From assembly GCA_025093555.1 (NCBI GenBank), contig JAIWNF010000021.1, positions 62,001-126,000 of the forward strand: a stretch of DNA of 64,000 bases, given 5' to 3'. Below are positions 44,379 through 57,000 of the stretch, in pieces. The notes beneath the pieces were generated by a model. The model saw nothing but the letters and a program-made list of their open reading frames with translations, made no database searches and was not told the DNA's origin. Source of the stretch: Circinella umbellata (taxonomy: Eukaryota; Mucoromycota; Mucoromycetes; Mucorales; Lichtheimiaceae). Both the position numbers and the translations under genes were made by a program. The stretch's first letter is position 1, and each line of letters starts with the position of its first letter.

Positions 44379-47300
44379 ATGGATTCTGAAAAAACAGAAG
44401 TCCTCCATACAAACGACGATAGAGGTTCTGCCGAGACAATCCTTGAACCCATTGGCACAAAGGGATCATTTGGTGAACCTGATGCAAACCAAGTTGACAT
44501 TGATGGTATGCTTCTATCTTTTTACCTTTTTTTACGAGAAATTTTTATTAATTCTGATTCGAAACTAATAATAACTCAATGCTGTCAATTCCTTTTATAA
44601 TTAGCTGCCGTTGGTGAGTATCAAGATTTAAAGCGTGAACTCTCTCGAATCAGTCGTAAATCAACACATGCCAGTAAAATTGAAGAAGGTGAAGTTACTC
44701 AAGAGGAATTCGACCTTGATTCTTTCTTAAATGGTATGCAAAATGATGCTGAACAGGCTGGTCACAAATCCAAGCGCTTGGGTCTTATCTGGAAAAATTT
44801 AACAGTCAAGGTTAGTTGATATATTTTCTACACTTCATTCTTTTTCATATATATTTCCAATTTGTCCTACTTTAGTTATGTGGAACTAAGTAAAAATGTC
44901 CAAATTAGGGTCTTGGCGCTGGCGCACATGTTGTACCTACCGTAGCTAGTGGCTTCGCCGCGGCTCTTCAGTTCTGGAAATATTTTGGTGTCGGAACAAA
45001 TGTCAGCAAAAAGACCATCCTTCGGAATCTCAATGGCTTTTGTAAAGACGGTGAGATGTTACTTGTTCTCGGTCGCCCTGGTGCTGGGTGCACAAGTTTA
45101 CTCAAAGTTTTAGCAAACGTCCGCGGTTCTTATACTGATATTGATGGTGAAGTGAGTTATGGTGGTATCGACCCTAAGACTTTTGCCAATTCCTATCGTG
45201 GGCAAGTCATCTATAACGAAGAAGAAGATCAACATTATCCAACGTAATTACTCTGCTCATTTTTTCCTTTCGCTCTTTGAAAATCTGCATCAAAATATCT
45301 CATTAATATTAAATTATTCAAATAATCTGTACTATAGTCTCACCACTCGTCAAACACTTCAATTTGCATTACGTTGTAAGACTCCTGGTGCACGCCTTCC
45401 CGATGAAACTAAGAATGATTTTGTTGAAAAGATTATTTATCTCCTTGGTAACATGCTCGGTTTGACTAAGCAAATGAATACCTGGGTTGGTAACGCCTTT
45501 GTACGTGGTCTTTCTGGTGGTGAACGCAAACGTCTTTCTATTGCTGAAGTCATGACAACTCAAAGCTCTATTAACTGTTGGGATTGTTCTACGCGTGGTC
45601 TTGATGCGGCTTCTGCTCTTGATTATGTTCGATCTCTTCGTATCATGACTGATGTTTTCAATAAGACCACTGTTGCAACCTTATATCAAGCCTCCAACAA
45701 CATTTTCAGTCTCTTTGATAAAGTCTTATTGCTTGATGATGGATATACCGTTTATTTCGGTCCGGTCATTGAAGCCAAGACTTATTTCGAAGATCTTGGT
45801 TTTTATTGTCCTCCTCGTAAATCAATTCCTGATTTCTTGACTGGTCTTTGTAATCCATTGGAACGTGAGGTTCAACCCGGTTTCGAACACTCTGCACCAC
45901 AACATGCTTCCGAATTCCAAGAAGCCTATGAAAAGTCTGAAATTCATCAAAAAATGATGGCTGAATTACAAGCTTATGAACAACAAGTCAATCAAGAAAA
46001 GCCTGATGAACTGTTCAAACAAGCTGTCATTGAGGAACATCAAAAGCGCGCTTCCAATCGTCAACCCTACACTGCCTCTTTCTGGCAACAAGTTATTGCT
46101 CTCACCATCCGCCAATATTATCTTTTGATTAAAGATTACCCTGCTCTTATTTCTCGTTACGGCACTATTCTTATTCAAGGTCTTATCACAGCCTCTTGTT
46201 TTTTCAATATTCCATTAACTGGTATTGGTGCTTTCTCTCGTGGTGGTGCTCTGTTCTTCTCTTTACTATTTAATTCGTTCATTTCACAAACTGAACTGGT
46301 TAACTTTTTGATGGGTCGTCCTGTACTTTCTAAGCAAAAACATTTTGCCATGTTCCAACCATCTGCTTTCTACATTGCTCAAGTTATTCTTGATGTACCA
46401 TATGCCGTTGTCCAAGGTAAAAGCGCTTTATATTTTTTTTAGTTACTATATACTATTTATGATGTTTACTCATCAACTATTATTCATCGCGTTATATAGT
46501 ACTTTTGTTTGAAATCTGTGCATACTTTATGATGGGTCTTAATTTGACTGCTGGTCGATTCTTCACATTCTTTGTTACCTTGTTCTTTATCAACATGATG
46601 ATGAACGGTTTATTCAGATTCTTTGGTGCTATCACATCCAATTTCTTCCTTGCAACACAAATTTCTGGTGTTGTTCTCATTTCTTTAGTAACATATACCG
46701 GTTATGTGATCCCATACAACTCCATGCATCCATGGTTGTTCTGGTAAGTTATAGCTTTTTTATTTTTATTTGAACAGTATACTGATGTACAGAACACAGA
46801 TACATGAAGATAACTAATGGTTTCTTTTTGTAATACAGGATCTACTGGATTAATCCTCTCGCATATGGGTACAAGGCTCTTTTGATCAATGAAATGAAGG
46901 GTCAAGTTTACTCTTGCGATGGTATTGGTAGCGCTGTTCCTTTTGGTCCCGGTTATGATGACTGGTCTCATATGGTATGTACCATGAAGGGTGGTACTCC
47001 TGGTGAAAACTTTGTTCGCGGTGACGATTACTTGCGTTCTGCTCTTAACTATGAGCCCGGTCATTTATGGGCTCCTGACTTTATTGCTGTCGTCGGTTTC
47101 TTCCTCTTGTTCACATTTGGTACTGCTGCTGCCATGGAATGGATTAACACTGACAAGGGTGGTGCTCTTACCAAATTATACTTGCCTGGTAAGGCCCCCA
47201 AGGTTCGCACTGCTGAAGAAGAAGATGAACGTCGTCGTAAACAAGCCGATATCACCGACAACATGGGTAGTATCTCTACTGGTACAACATTTACATGGCA

Positions 47301-49276
47301 TCATATTCATTATGAAGTTCCATTTAAAGGTGGTCCATTACATTTACTGAATGATATTTCCGGTATTGTCAAGCCTGGTCATTTGACTGCTTTGATGGGT
47401 TCATCTGGCGCTGGTAAAACTACTCTTCTTGATGTATTGGCTAAACGTAAGACTATTGGTAAGGTTGATGGCCGTGTCTACTTGAACAACGAGGCTTTGA
47501 TGTCCGATTTCGAACGTATTACTGGTTATTGTGAACAAATGGATATTCATCAACCTGCTGTTACTGTCCGTGAAGCTATGCGATTCTCTGCCTATCTTCG
47601 CCAAGACAAGGATATTCCTGAAGCCGAAAAAAATGAATATGTTGAACAAATCATTACTCTTTTGGAAATGGAAGATATTGCTGACGCTCAAATTGGTGAT
47701 GTTTCCCGTGGTGTTGGTATTTCCGTTGAAGAACGCAAACGTCTTACTATTGGTATGGAATTGGTTGCCAAACCTAAGCTTCTCTTTTTAGATGAACCTA
47801 CCTCTGGTTTGGATGCTCAAAGTTCGTATAACATCATTCGTTTCATTCGTAAATTGGCCGATGCCGGTTGGCCTGTCTTGTGTACTATTCATCAACCTTC
47901 TGCTATTTTATTTGAGCATTTTGATCATTTATTGTTGCTTGTTCGTGGTGGTCGTACCGCTTACCATGGCGAAATTGGTAAGGATGCTCGTACTATGATA
48001 GAATACTTTGAATCCAACGGTGGCCCTAAGTGTTCTTCAGAAGCCAATCCAGCTGAATATATTTTGGAAGTTGTTGGTGCTGGGACCGCTGGTAAAGCTA
48101 CTCGTGATTGGGCTGATATCTGGGCTAGTTCACCTGAAGCACAGGCACTCGAAGACGAGTTGGAAGAGATCCATCAACATGCTGAAAAGAACCCTACTCG
48201 CAAGTCTCTTACTTATGCTACTGGTTTTACATTCCAATTCTTACTTGTATTCAAGCGTATGACACTTGCTTACTGGCGTTCACCCGAGTACAACATTGGT
48301 CGCTTTATTACTTTAATGTTTACTGCTTTAATTAATGGTTTCACCTACTGGAAGATGTCGTACACTAGCTCGGATATGCAAAATCGTCTTTTTGTACTGC
48401 TTTCTACTTTTATTATGGCCAATATTCTTATTATTCTTGCACAACCTAAATTCATGACTGAGCGTTTATATTTCCGTCGTGAATATGCTTCCCGTTTCTA
48501 TGGTTGGATGCCATTCGCATTTTCTGCAATCTTGGTTGAAATTCCTTACATTTTGTTCTTGTGCGTCTTCTTCATGTGTGGTTTCTACTGGACCGCTGGA
48601 TTAGTCAACACTCCTGAAGCATGTGGTTACTTTTATATTATTCTTGTTTTCTTTGTCTTCTGGGCTGTTACTCTTGGTTTCGTCATTGCTGGTGCTTCCG
48701 AAAGTCCACTCATGGCTTCTGTAATTAATCCTGTTATCATCTCAATGTTGATTCTTTTTGCAGGTTTGATGCAGACCCCTACTTCGATGCCTCACTTTTG
48801 GAGCTCTTGGATGTACTGGCTTGATCCATTCCACTATTATATCGAAGGTCTCGCGGTGAATGAGTTAGAAAATTTGCCTGTAATTTGTAATGATGCTGAT
48901 TTTGTCGAATTTACTCCCCCCGCTGGTCAAACCTGTGGTGAATACACTGCCGACTTTTTCTCTTTTGGTGCTACAGGCTACATCGAAGACAACAATGCTA
49001 CAGACACATGTAAGTACTGTACTTACTCTTCCGGCAAGGAATATTATACAACAATGTACCAATGGGACGCTGGAAATAAATGGCGTAATTTAGGTGAGTT
49101 CCATCAGGTTTAACTGGTTATATATTTTTTGCAATATATATCATATTACTAAAAACAATTTTGAAAACTAACAATTATGTTTTTTATAATAACTAGGTAT
49201 TTTGATTTGTTACTTCGCATTCAACGTTCTTGTCTTTTTGGCACTCTGTTTCTGGAAGAGAAAGGGAAGACGTTAA
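44379..49276 (+). CDS. PDR-type full-size ABC transporter 2
   Basis: Seven exons: 44379-44505, 44605-44810, 44909-45243, 45338-46416, 46500-46743, 46839-49093, 49197-49276; 1441 aa. The start is the ATG giving MDSEKTEV, since the exon then has the same 127-nt length as in ABC1. Domain order and degenerate motifs match ABC1: GRPGAGCT and CWDCSTRGLD in NBD1, GSSGAGKT, VEERKRLT and LFLDEPTSGLD in NBD2. The sixth intron of ABC1 (41319-41411) is absent: NILIILAQPKF is read straight through at about 48420-48450. The last intron is kept and shares a 21-nt identical stretch with ABC1. Several coding stretches are nearly identical to ABC1 or to ABC3, in different places, suggesting gene conversion. 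Role as for ABC1; whether the copies differ in substrates cannot be read from sequence. Confidence 0.97.
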
Positions 49277-52200
49277 ATATGATGATGCTCCTTCTTTCTT
49301 TCTTATATTACATATATCATTGGTTCCATATTAATTTTTTACATTTTATCTGTTCATGTATTTTTTTCTCCATAACTGCAAACACTCTCTGTACACATAA
49401 CTTAAACCTTTCTACTCCCTTAAACATCATGTACTTCATTACATTATAATATAATTTTTCATTCTTACTATATAATAAAAAGTTCTGCATACCATTGTCA
49501 CCATTTTTTGGTTTGTACTTTCTGTGTTTAATACCAAGATTCATCACAGGTGAATAAATAATATGTATCTTTTCTACAATTATCATTGATTTTTTGAATG
49601 CAATTACCGTATTATTTGTTATATTTTGTTTTATCTTTAACCAGGATTGCTCAATAAAAACTAGCCCATACATTATACGTCGCTACACACATTATAGCTA
49701 CTATTTTAAAGCTTTTCTCATGGCCTCAACAATAAGACGATATATATGTTAAAATCCGATAGAGCTTTTTGTCCATACGTTCTTATCATATAGCAATGTG
49801 CATCGAAATTGATGAACTAGTGTCACCCCCCCTTTTCCCTTCCCCTTTTTCTTTCTTTTTATTTATTATATTATATGTTTTATTCACCTTATAAATTATC
49901 AACATCAGTAATACGTAATTCGCTATTATAATAATTGAACAAGTAAAGAAGTACTGTATTTACCATGAATATCGTGTTTCATTCAGACCGACAGAACCAG
50001 TTGTTAAAGATAACTAGGATAATTGCTACATGTACTCGTAAATGTTACCTACAGTAAACCAGTAAGGGCACACGTACAAGTAACTGAAACATTTACAAGT
50101 TATTGATACTTATGAATTACAGCCAATTATCAACTTAGGACAGATACGTAGATAGAAATTAGCATAAATAAGACATCTTTCTTCCATCCACTCTCTCTTA
50201 TTTTCTATTTTCACCCTACAATCGATATTGATTTCTTTACTTTGTTGGTTATTGAATTAAACGAATTCTTTTATTCTTAAGTTATTTATTATAACTTATC
50301 CTTTTCCTTGAGTCGTATACTCAGAATTGTATAACTTTTTTTTTATGTTTCTAACACGTTACGACCGAAACGTATCACTAGACTTTTGTTACCATCCTCT
50401 AATAGATGTGATATTATCGTTATAATAATCAATTTTTGCTTAAACTCATGCTACAAAATTCAGACAACTATAAAGCAATTTAACGACGGTTGCTTGTATA
50501 ATAACCGTGGTATCATGAGAGATAAAGTTCGATGGTCTGTATAACGTTTGGAATAAAAATGACCAATTATTAAAAAAATAATTTTCAACATTTCTTGGCC
50601 ACGCTTCTCCTTCTGGGGTTACACTAAAAATGATTAAAGGTTTTTACAAAAGGATATGGAGATACATCGACCGAATTGGCTGAAAAGTTTCTATCTGTGA
50701 ACACACATCCCATCGTCATATTGGGTTGTATGATTAAAGAATAAGCTTAAATTATATATATATTACAGCCTCTTCTTTGGTATTATGATTTTTGCCCTGC
50801 AGCAAAATTCTTACAATTACGTATCAACTTAAATCCCAAAACAATTGAGTTTGATGCTAATACTGCATAAACGATCTGAGTTCACCGACACACTCCGAAT
50901 ACCTTTACAATATCATTTATGGGGACCAAAATAAAACGCTTTTAGAAATGGTTAGCAACAGTGACTTTTGTATAACATGCGTATATAAATAATAAAGATT
51001 ATTAAGCATATCCCTTACTATTTTTTTTGTGGTGATAGTTTGAGAATAAGGTTGTAAAGGCAATGATGTTCTTATATCACCAACAACGGTTAAATAAAGC
51101 AATGCAAAGTAGCTTTGATGGACATCCCTCCATTTCTTAAAATAGATTGATAATTTTTTTGTATTTTATGGGCACACAGGCATGGACTGAAAACATACCA
51201 GTGCTACTAGTGGATTGTTTAGATGGTTTTTCTTTTTATGTTTTCTTTCACCTTCTGCTTCTAATTTTTATCTACAGTGCACTTCCATTCCGTGTTGCTT
51301 TGAAGAAGTGGAATTTCTCTTGTTAATGGTAATGATACTGTTGCTCATGATAGTAGTAAGTGTCATTTTTTTTCCACAAAATCTAAAATATGGTACCCTG
51401 TTTAAATATTAGATTTGCATGGTAGTATAAATACATGATTTAAGCTTTCTTGGCTCAAACACGTAGCCATGCCATTTGCAGAAATTAATTGCTTGATATG
51501 ATTCAACTATGTCCCTGATGTGTCGATTAGAATTAGGATGCTCGTTTGCGAAAAAGGTAGTTCATTTTCAATTTTGTGAGGTCAAACTTAATTCCCAGTA
51601 ATATAGTTAGAGTCCTTTAATAATACCATAAAATCATACAATCATTCATTTGTTCTGTTTATGATATAAAAACCTTCTTAGGTATGTCACTTATTATGAG
51701 GCCATTCATACTACCCAGATACTGATTTATTGAGTTCAAAACAGTTAGCGTAAAAAAAATGTAACGTGAGAAGGCTTGGTGAAATAAGTAACCTATTTAT
51801 TATAAAAAAGTGACACTTGCTTGGAAAACATTGCTTATCTTATTACGCGATCCCGATAAACATCAAAGGACCCAACATTTCCTCAAAATGTTTGCCGTTC
51901 CCTGATCTTTGTTGAACAGAAAAAAAAAAGGTAATTGGGAAAAAAATGACACGTTTGTGTAATAGTTTGCTGAATTGATTGGGCCATGTCATTTGAAAGT
52001 TTATAAGTAAACGGCTACATTGCCGAGAAAAAATAGAAGTGAAATCCGAAAAGGGTTAAGGCCTCTGTATTTTAGCAGTGAATAAATAACACACTTTTTA
52101 TATCTCGATCAATTCAGGGTTAAAAAACCAAAGTGTTTGTCGTTTCCTAAAAGTCACCTGATAATGCTAATAAAATAAACAATAATTTTCGGTAGAATCG

Positions 52201-53892
52201 TTTTCGCGAAAAGCATCAAACCAGGATGGACCACGAAAATTGCAACATATCTATATGCAAAAACAGAAAAAAAGAAAGCAAGAAAACATACAGCAATAAC
52301 TACGTACGTACTAAGTCTAAAAACATTTTTGTGGATCACTAACGTTATTGTATAACTATATAAGCCGTCACATTGATGAGTACATTTTGTAAAGGGAATA
52401 TTGAATTGTATAATAGATTTTTATCAAACAGTTACTATCATTTCCATCCGGCATTATTTTTGAGTACAAGTATGATTGATAATTCATGGATCGCCCAATA
52501 CGTAGCAAAGCTGAAATTATAATAAGAAGTTAAGATCCAATAACGCTTCTTATTATACGTCAGTTGGCATTTCTACTTACTTTCGCACGGTTGGCATGGG
52601 ATTTTTAGCATTGTTTCTTAGAGATAGACTATATCATAGCAGAGCATATGATTAAATCTTGTATGCATGTAAATAATCCGACTTTTATTCCATATGTCAA
52701 CAAGCACTCTATTTTATTGGTAAATGTCGTCAGTATATGACTTTCAAAAATCGACCATTGTGGCAAATGATGTATTATTCGGTTAAATAAAAGGTACAGT
52801 ACGTGTCACATGTAATCGATAATTAATACAGTAGTATTGAATAATTTTGGTGCAAGATATCGGGCCTATGTAATTACCATTAGATTTCTTTCAAGGAAGT
52901 TAAAATTTAATAGCAAGTTATTCCTTTGCTGTATGCAATTTTAATATCTTTATTATTATTTTAGATTAAGAAAAAGGGAAATAGATGTTTTAAATATCTA
53001 TTTATTTATGGTAAATATTAATAACAATAACTCTTGTATGTTTACTATTACTTCTTCCAGAAAGTCCGTACTGCGAATCACCCCTTACAGCTGATAAAAT
53101 GTGGGTGTATCAAGTCTGCTCCACATATGCTTTATCATACTAATATGAGGCTTTTTTTAAACGGAAATAAAGTAGTCCCGTAACTGCTCATTGTGTAGAT
53201 CTCTCAAAAGTGTCTAAAGGATGAATCGGCAACGGGAAAAAGATTTGTACTTCACTTAACAACACACGGATCACCTTCCCTTCCCTTCTGACTTATATAC
53301 TATCAAGTGAGTACGTAAGCTATATTTCCAATAACATTCAAGTTAGAATATTCAAAAAAAGTCAAGCCGTTTATAAGGGTGTAATCAGTTTGAATACGCG
53401 AACTATTTACTGCGCCATGTTTCAATGAACTGTGCTCTACAGATCAAAGTCAATCCGCCGCAGCGCACTTAAAGCACAACATAGCATCAATTTATGTTAC
53501 ACAAACGTGTGGAAACGGTCGAACAATTTTTCCGTTCCGTGTCTAACCAACCATCTCCGCGATCACAGATCACAGAATTGTTTCCGCTTCCATATTGTGA
53601 ACTCAAAAAATAAAAATAAAGCGACAAAACAGCGCGATAAAGGCGTTTCTTGTTATTATAGTTGTTAGTAGAAATGGCATCGATTGTACTGTCTAACAAC
53701 AAATTGAAAACATTTTTCGTAATGGTAGCAAAAGATTGACATATGAAGCAGTATGTCGGAAACAAAAAGTGTACACAATGAGGCCTGAGTTGAACAAGAA
53801 AGTTTAAACGGAAAGTAGTGCAGAGTCAACAAAAAAAGAAAAGAATGGGTTAAAAACAGTTTTTCTTGCAGTTCTGGGACACTCTAAAAGAG
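49277..53892. other. Long intergenic region between ABC2 and ABC3
   Basis: About 4.6 kb with no gene that I can support; open frames are short and unrecognised. Sequence near 53430-53650 is GC-richer (CCGCCGCAGCG, repeated TTCCG, GATCACA twice in tandem) and may be distal regulatory DNA for ABC3. Confidence 0.55.
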
Positions 53893-53900
53893 TATAAATA
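53893..53900 (+). promoter_or_regulatory. TATA box of ABC3
   Basis: TATAAATA lies about 150 bp upstream of the ATG at 54048, followed by a pyrimidine-rich stretch, so the 5' leader would be longer than in ABC1 and ABC2. Confidence 0.5.
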
Positions 53901-54047
53901 CAGTAAGCTGTTTTCCATTAATTTCATTTACAACCTTTTTTCTCCACTTTTATATTTAACCTTCTGGAAAACAACACCTCCGTTTCTGTTTTTTTTTTCT
54001 TCAGCTTTTTTTAAAATAATCATATAATAGACAGATCAAATTATATT

Positions 54048-57000
54048 ATGGTCAAAGATCCTGGATCTATTGTACCACCATCAGTTGCCGATTCAGTTGA
54101 TACAATCACAGATTCTGCTGGGCGTGATGGTGGTTTTGGTGAACCCGATGCCAATGCCGTTGATGTCGAAGGTGAGATAATATGATCTAATATAATACAC
54201 CGTGAATTTTCTCTTCTACATGCGGATTTTAATTTATTAATATCCCTTTTATACGATTTGAAACTTCCAATAGCGGCCATTGAGGAGTATAACGAATTAA
54301 AAAAAGAATTATCGCGAATTAGTCGACACTCCTCGACTCAAGAAAGTAAACTTGAAGAAGGTGTTGTTACTCAAGAAGAATTTAATTTGGATGAATTTTT
54401 ACACAGTATGTCGTATGAAAATCAACAAGCTGGTACAACACCTAAACACCTGGGATTAATCTGGAAGCATTTGACAGTCGAGGTAAAAAAAAAAATCGCT
54501 TTTTTGTTCACACAAAAGAAAAAACATTGTATTACATTATGTATTGCATATATCAGATTGCATATATTCATTCATTTTATTTTTATGAATGTATAATATG
54601 TTTCTTCTTTTTTCTCGTGTGTATATATTTACTAATATGTATGTATATGTATAAACTTAATGCTTAATAACTATCAGGGGTTAGGTGCCGATGCACATAC
54701 AATTGCTACCGTTTTCAGTGATCTTTTCAAGGTACTTAGGCCATGGAGATATTTTGGGATCGGATTAGGTGGTAGCAAAAAAACAATTTTGCGCGGCTTG
54801 ACTGGATTTTGCAAAGATGGCGAAATGCTTTTAGTTTTAGGCCGACCTGGTGCCGGATGTTCAACGTTACTCAAAGTCTTGGCTAACATGCGTGCCTCTT
54901 ACACTAAAATTGAAGGGGAAATAAGTTATGGTGGTATTGATCCTGTCACTTTTGCTGACCAATATCGCGGTCAAGTAGTTTATAACGAAGAAGAAGATCA
55001 ACATTATCCAACGTAATTAATAGTACTTCTTTATTAATCAATTAATTTATTCTCAATAATTGATAAAACAGAGTATCGTCACTAACGAAGAGTTACTGTA
55101 CTACATACATAGTCTTACCTTGAAACAAACCCTACAATTTGCATTACGAACAAAAACCCCTGGAAATCGGCTTCCTGATGAAACTAAAAATGATTTCGTC
55201 AACAAGCTTATTTATCTCCTTGGTAATATGCTTGGTTTGACAAAACAAATGGAAACACTGGTTGGTAACGCCTTTGTACGTGGTCTTTCTGGTGGTGAAC
55301 GCAAACGACTTTCCATCGCTGAGGTCATGACAACTCAAAGTTCCATCAACTGTTGGGATTGCTCTACACGTGGTCTTGATGCGGCTTCCGCGCTTGATTA
55401 TGTTCGGTCTCTTCGTATTATGACTGATGTATTCAACAAAACAACTGTTGCTACCTTATATCAAGCATCTAACAATATTTTCGACTTGTTTGACAAGGTG
55501 TTATTACTCGACGATGGTTATTGTATTTATTTCGGTCCTGTTGATAAGGCCAAACCCTACTTTGAAAACCTCGGTTTCCACTGTCCACCTCGTAAATCCA
55601 CTCCTGATTTCTTGACTGGTCTCTGTAACCCATTGGAACGTGAGGTCAAACCAGGATTTGAAAAAGACATTCCTCAACACGCTTTTGAGTTTCAGGAACG
55701 GTTTTATGAATCCGATATCTATAAAAGCATGATTGCTGAACTTGAAGCATATGAAGAAAAGGTTCATCATGAACAACCCGCTGAAAAATTCAGGGAAGCT
55801 GTTGCTGAAGAACACCAAAAACATGCTCCAAAAAGGCATCCTTATACTGCTTCTTTTTACCAACAAGTCAAAGCACTTACTATTCGTCAATATTATTTAC
55901 TTATCAAGGATTATCAAGCTCTTATTTCTCGTTATGGAACAATTCTTATTCAAGGTCTTATCACTGCATCCTGTTTTTTTAATATTCCACTAACTGGTAT
56001 CGGTGCCTTTTCTCGTAGTGGTGCTTTGCTTTTTGCCGTTTTGTTCAATGCATTTATTTCCCAATCAGAACTTGTTAACTTTTTGATGGGCAGACCAATT
56101 CTTGAGAAACACAAACATTTTGCAATGTATCGTCCATCTGCTTTTTATATTGCTCAAGTAATTATGGATATACCATATGCCATCGTTCAAGGTAAATTAG
56201 TTATCTTATAGTACAAAATCACATATCACAAAAACGACGTTTGATACTCAATTTTAATTTTTATCTGTTCTATAGTTCTATTGTTTCAAATCTGTTCGTA
56301 CTTTATGATGGGTCTTAACTTAACCGCTGGCCGATTTTTTACCTATTTTATCACCTTATTCTTTATTAATATGATGATGAACGGCTTTTTCCGATTTTTT
56401 GGTGCTATTACAACAAGTTTCTTCTTTGCAACTCAAGTTTCTGGTGTTCTGCTTATTTCATCGGTCATTTACACTGGTTACGTTGTGCCATACAACTTTA
56501 TGCACCCATGGTTGTTCTGGTAAGTAAACACATTTATATAATTATCAACTTATACTACTTGTTATATTGTTACTCACAGTACAATACCTTATCTAATCTT
56601 CTGATTTAATAATAAATAGGGTTTATTGGATTAATCCCCTTGCTTATGGCTACAAGGCGTTGCTCGTAAATGAAATGGCAGGTCAAATATATTCATGTGA
56701 AGGTTTAGGTAACTCTGTGCCCTTTGGATCTGGTTATGAAGACTGGAATCATAAAGTCTGTACTATGAAAGGTGGTACGTCCGGTGAAAACTTTGTACGT
56801 GGTGATGATTATTTGCGTAGTCAACTTAGTTATGAGCCAAATCATCTTTGGGCTCCTGATTTTGTCGCTTGTGTCGGTTTCTTTATCTTGTTTACTGCAG
56901 CAACTGCATTGGCTATGGAGTATATTAGTACCAACAAGGGGGGTGCTCTCACCAAGCTTTATGTTCCCGGAAAAGCTCCTAAGCCACGTACAACTGAAGA

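Noticed and set aside
53556..53563. TCCGCGAT as a PDRE (TCCGYGGA) site for ABC3
   Set aside because: Two of the eight positions fail, and one near match in several kb is expected by chance.
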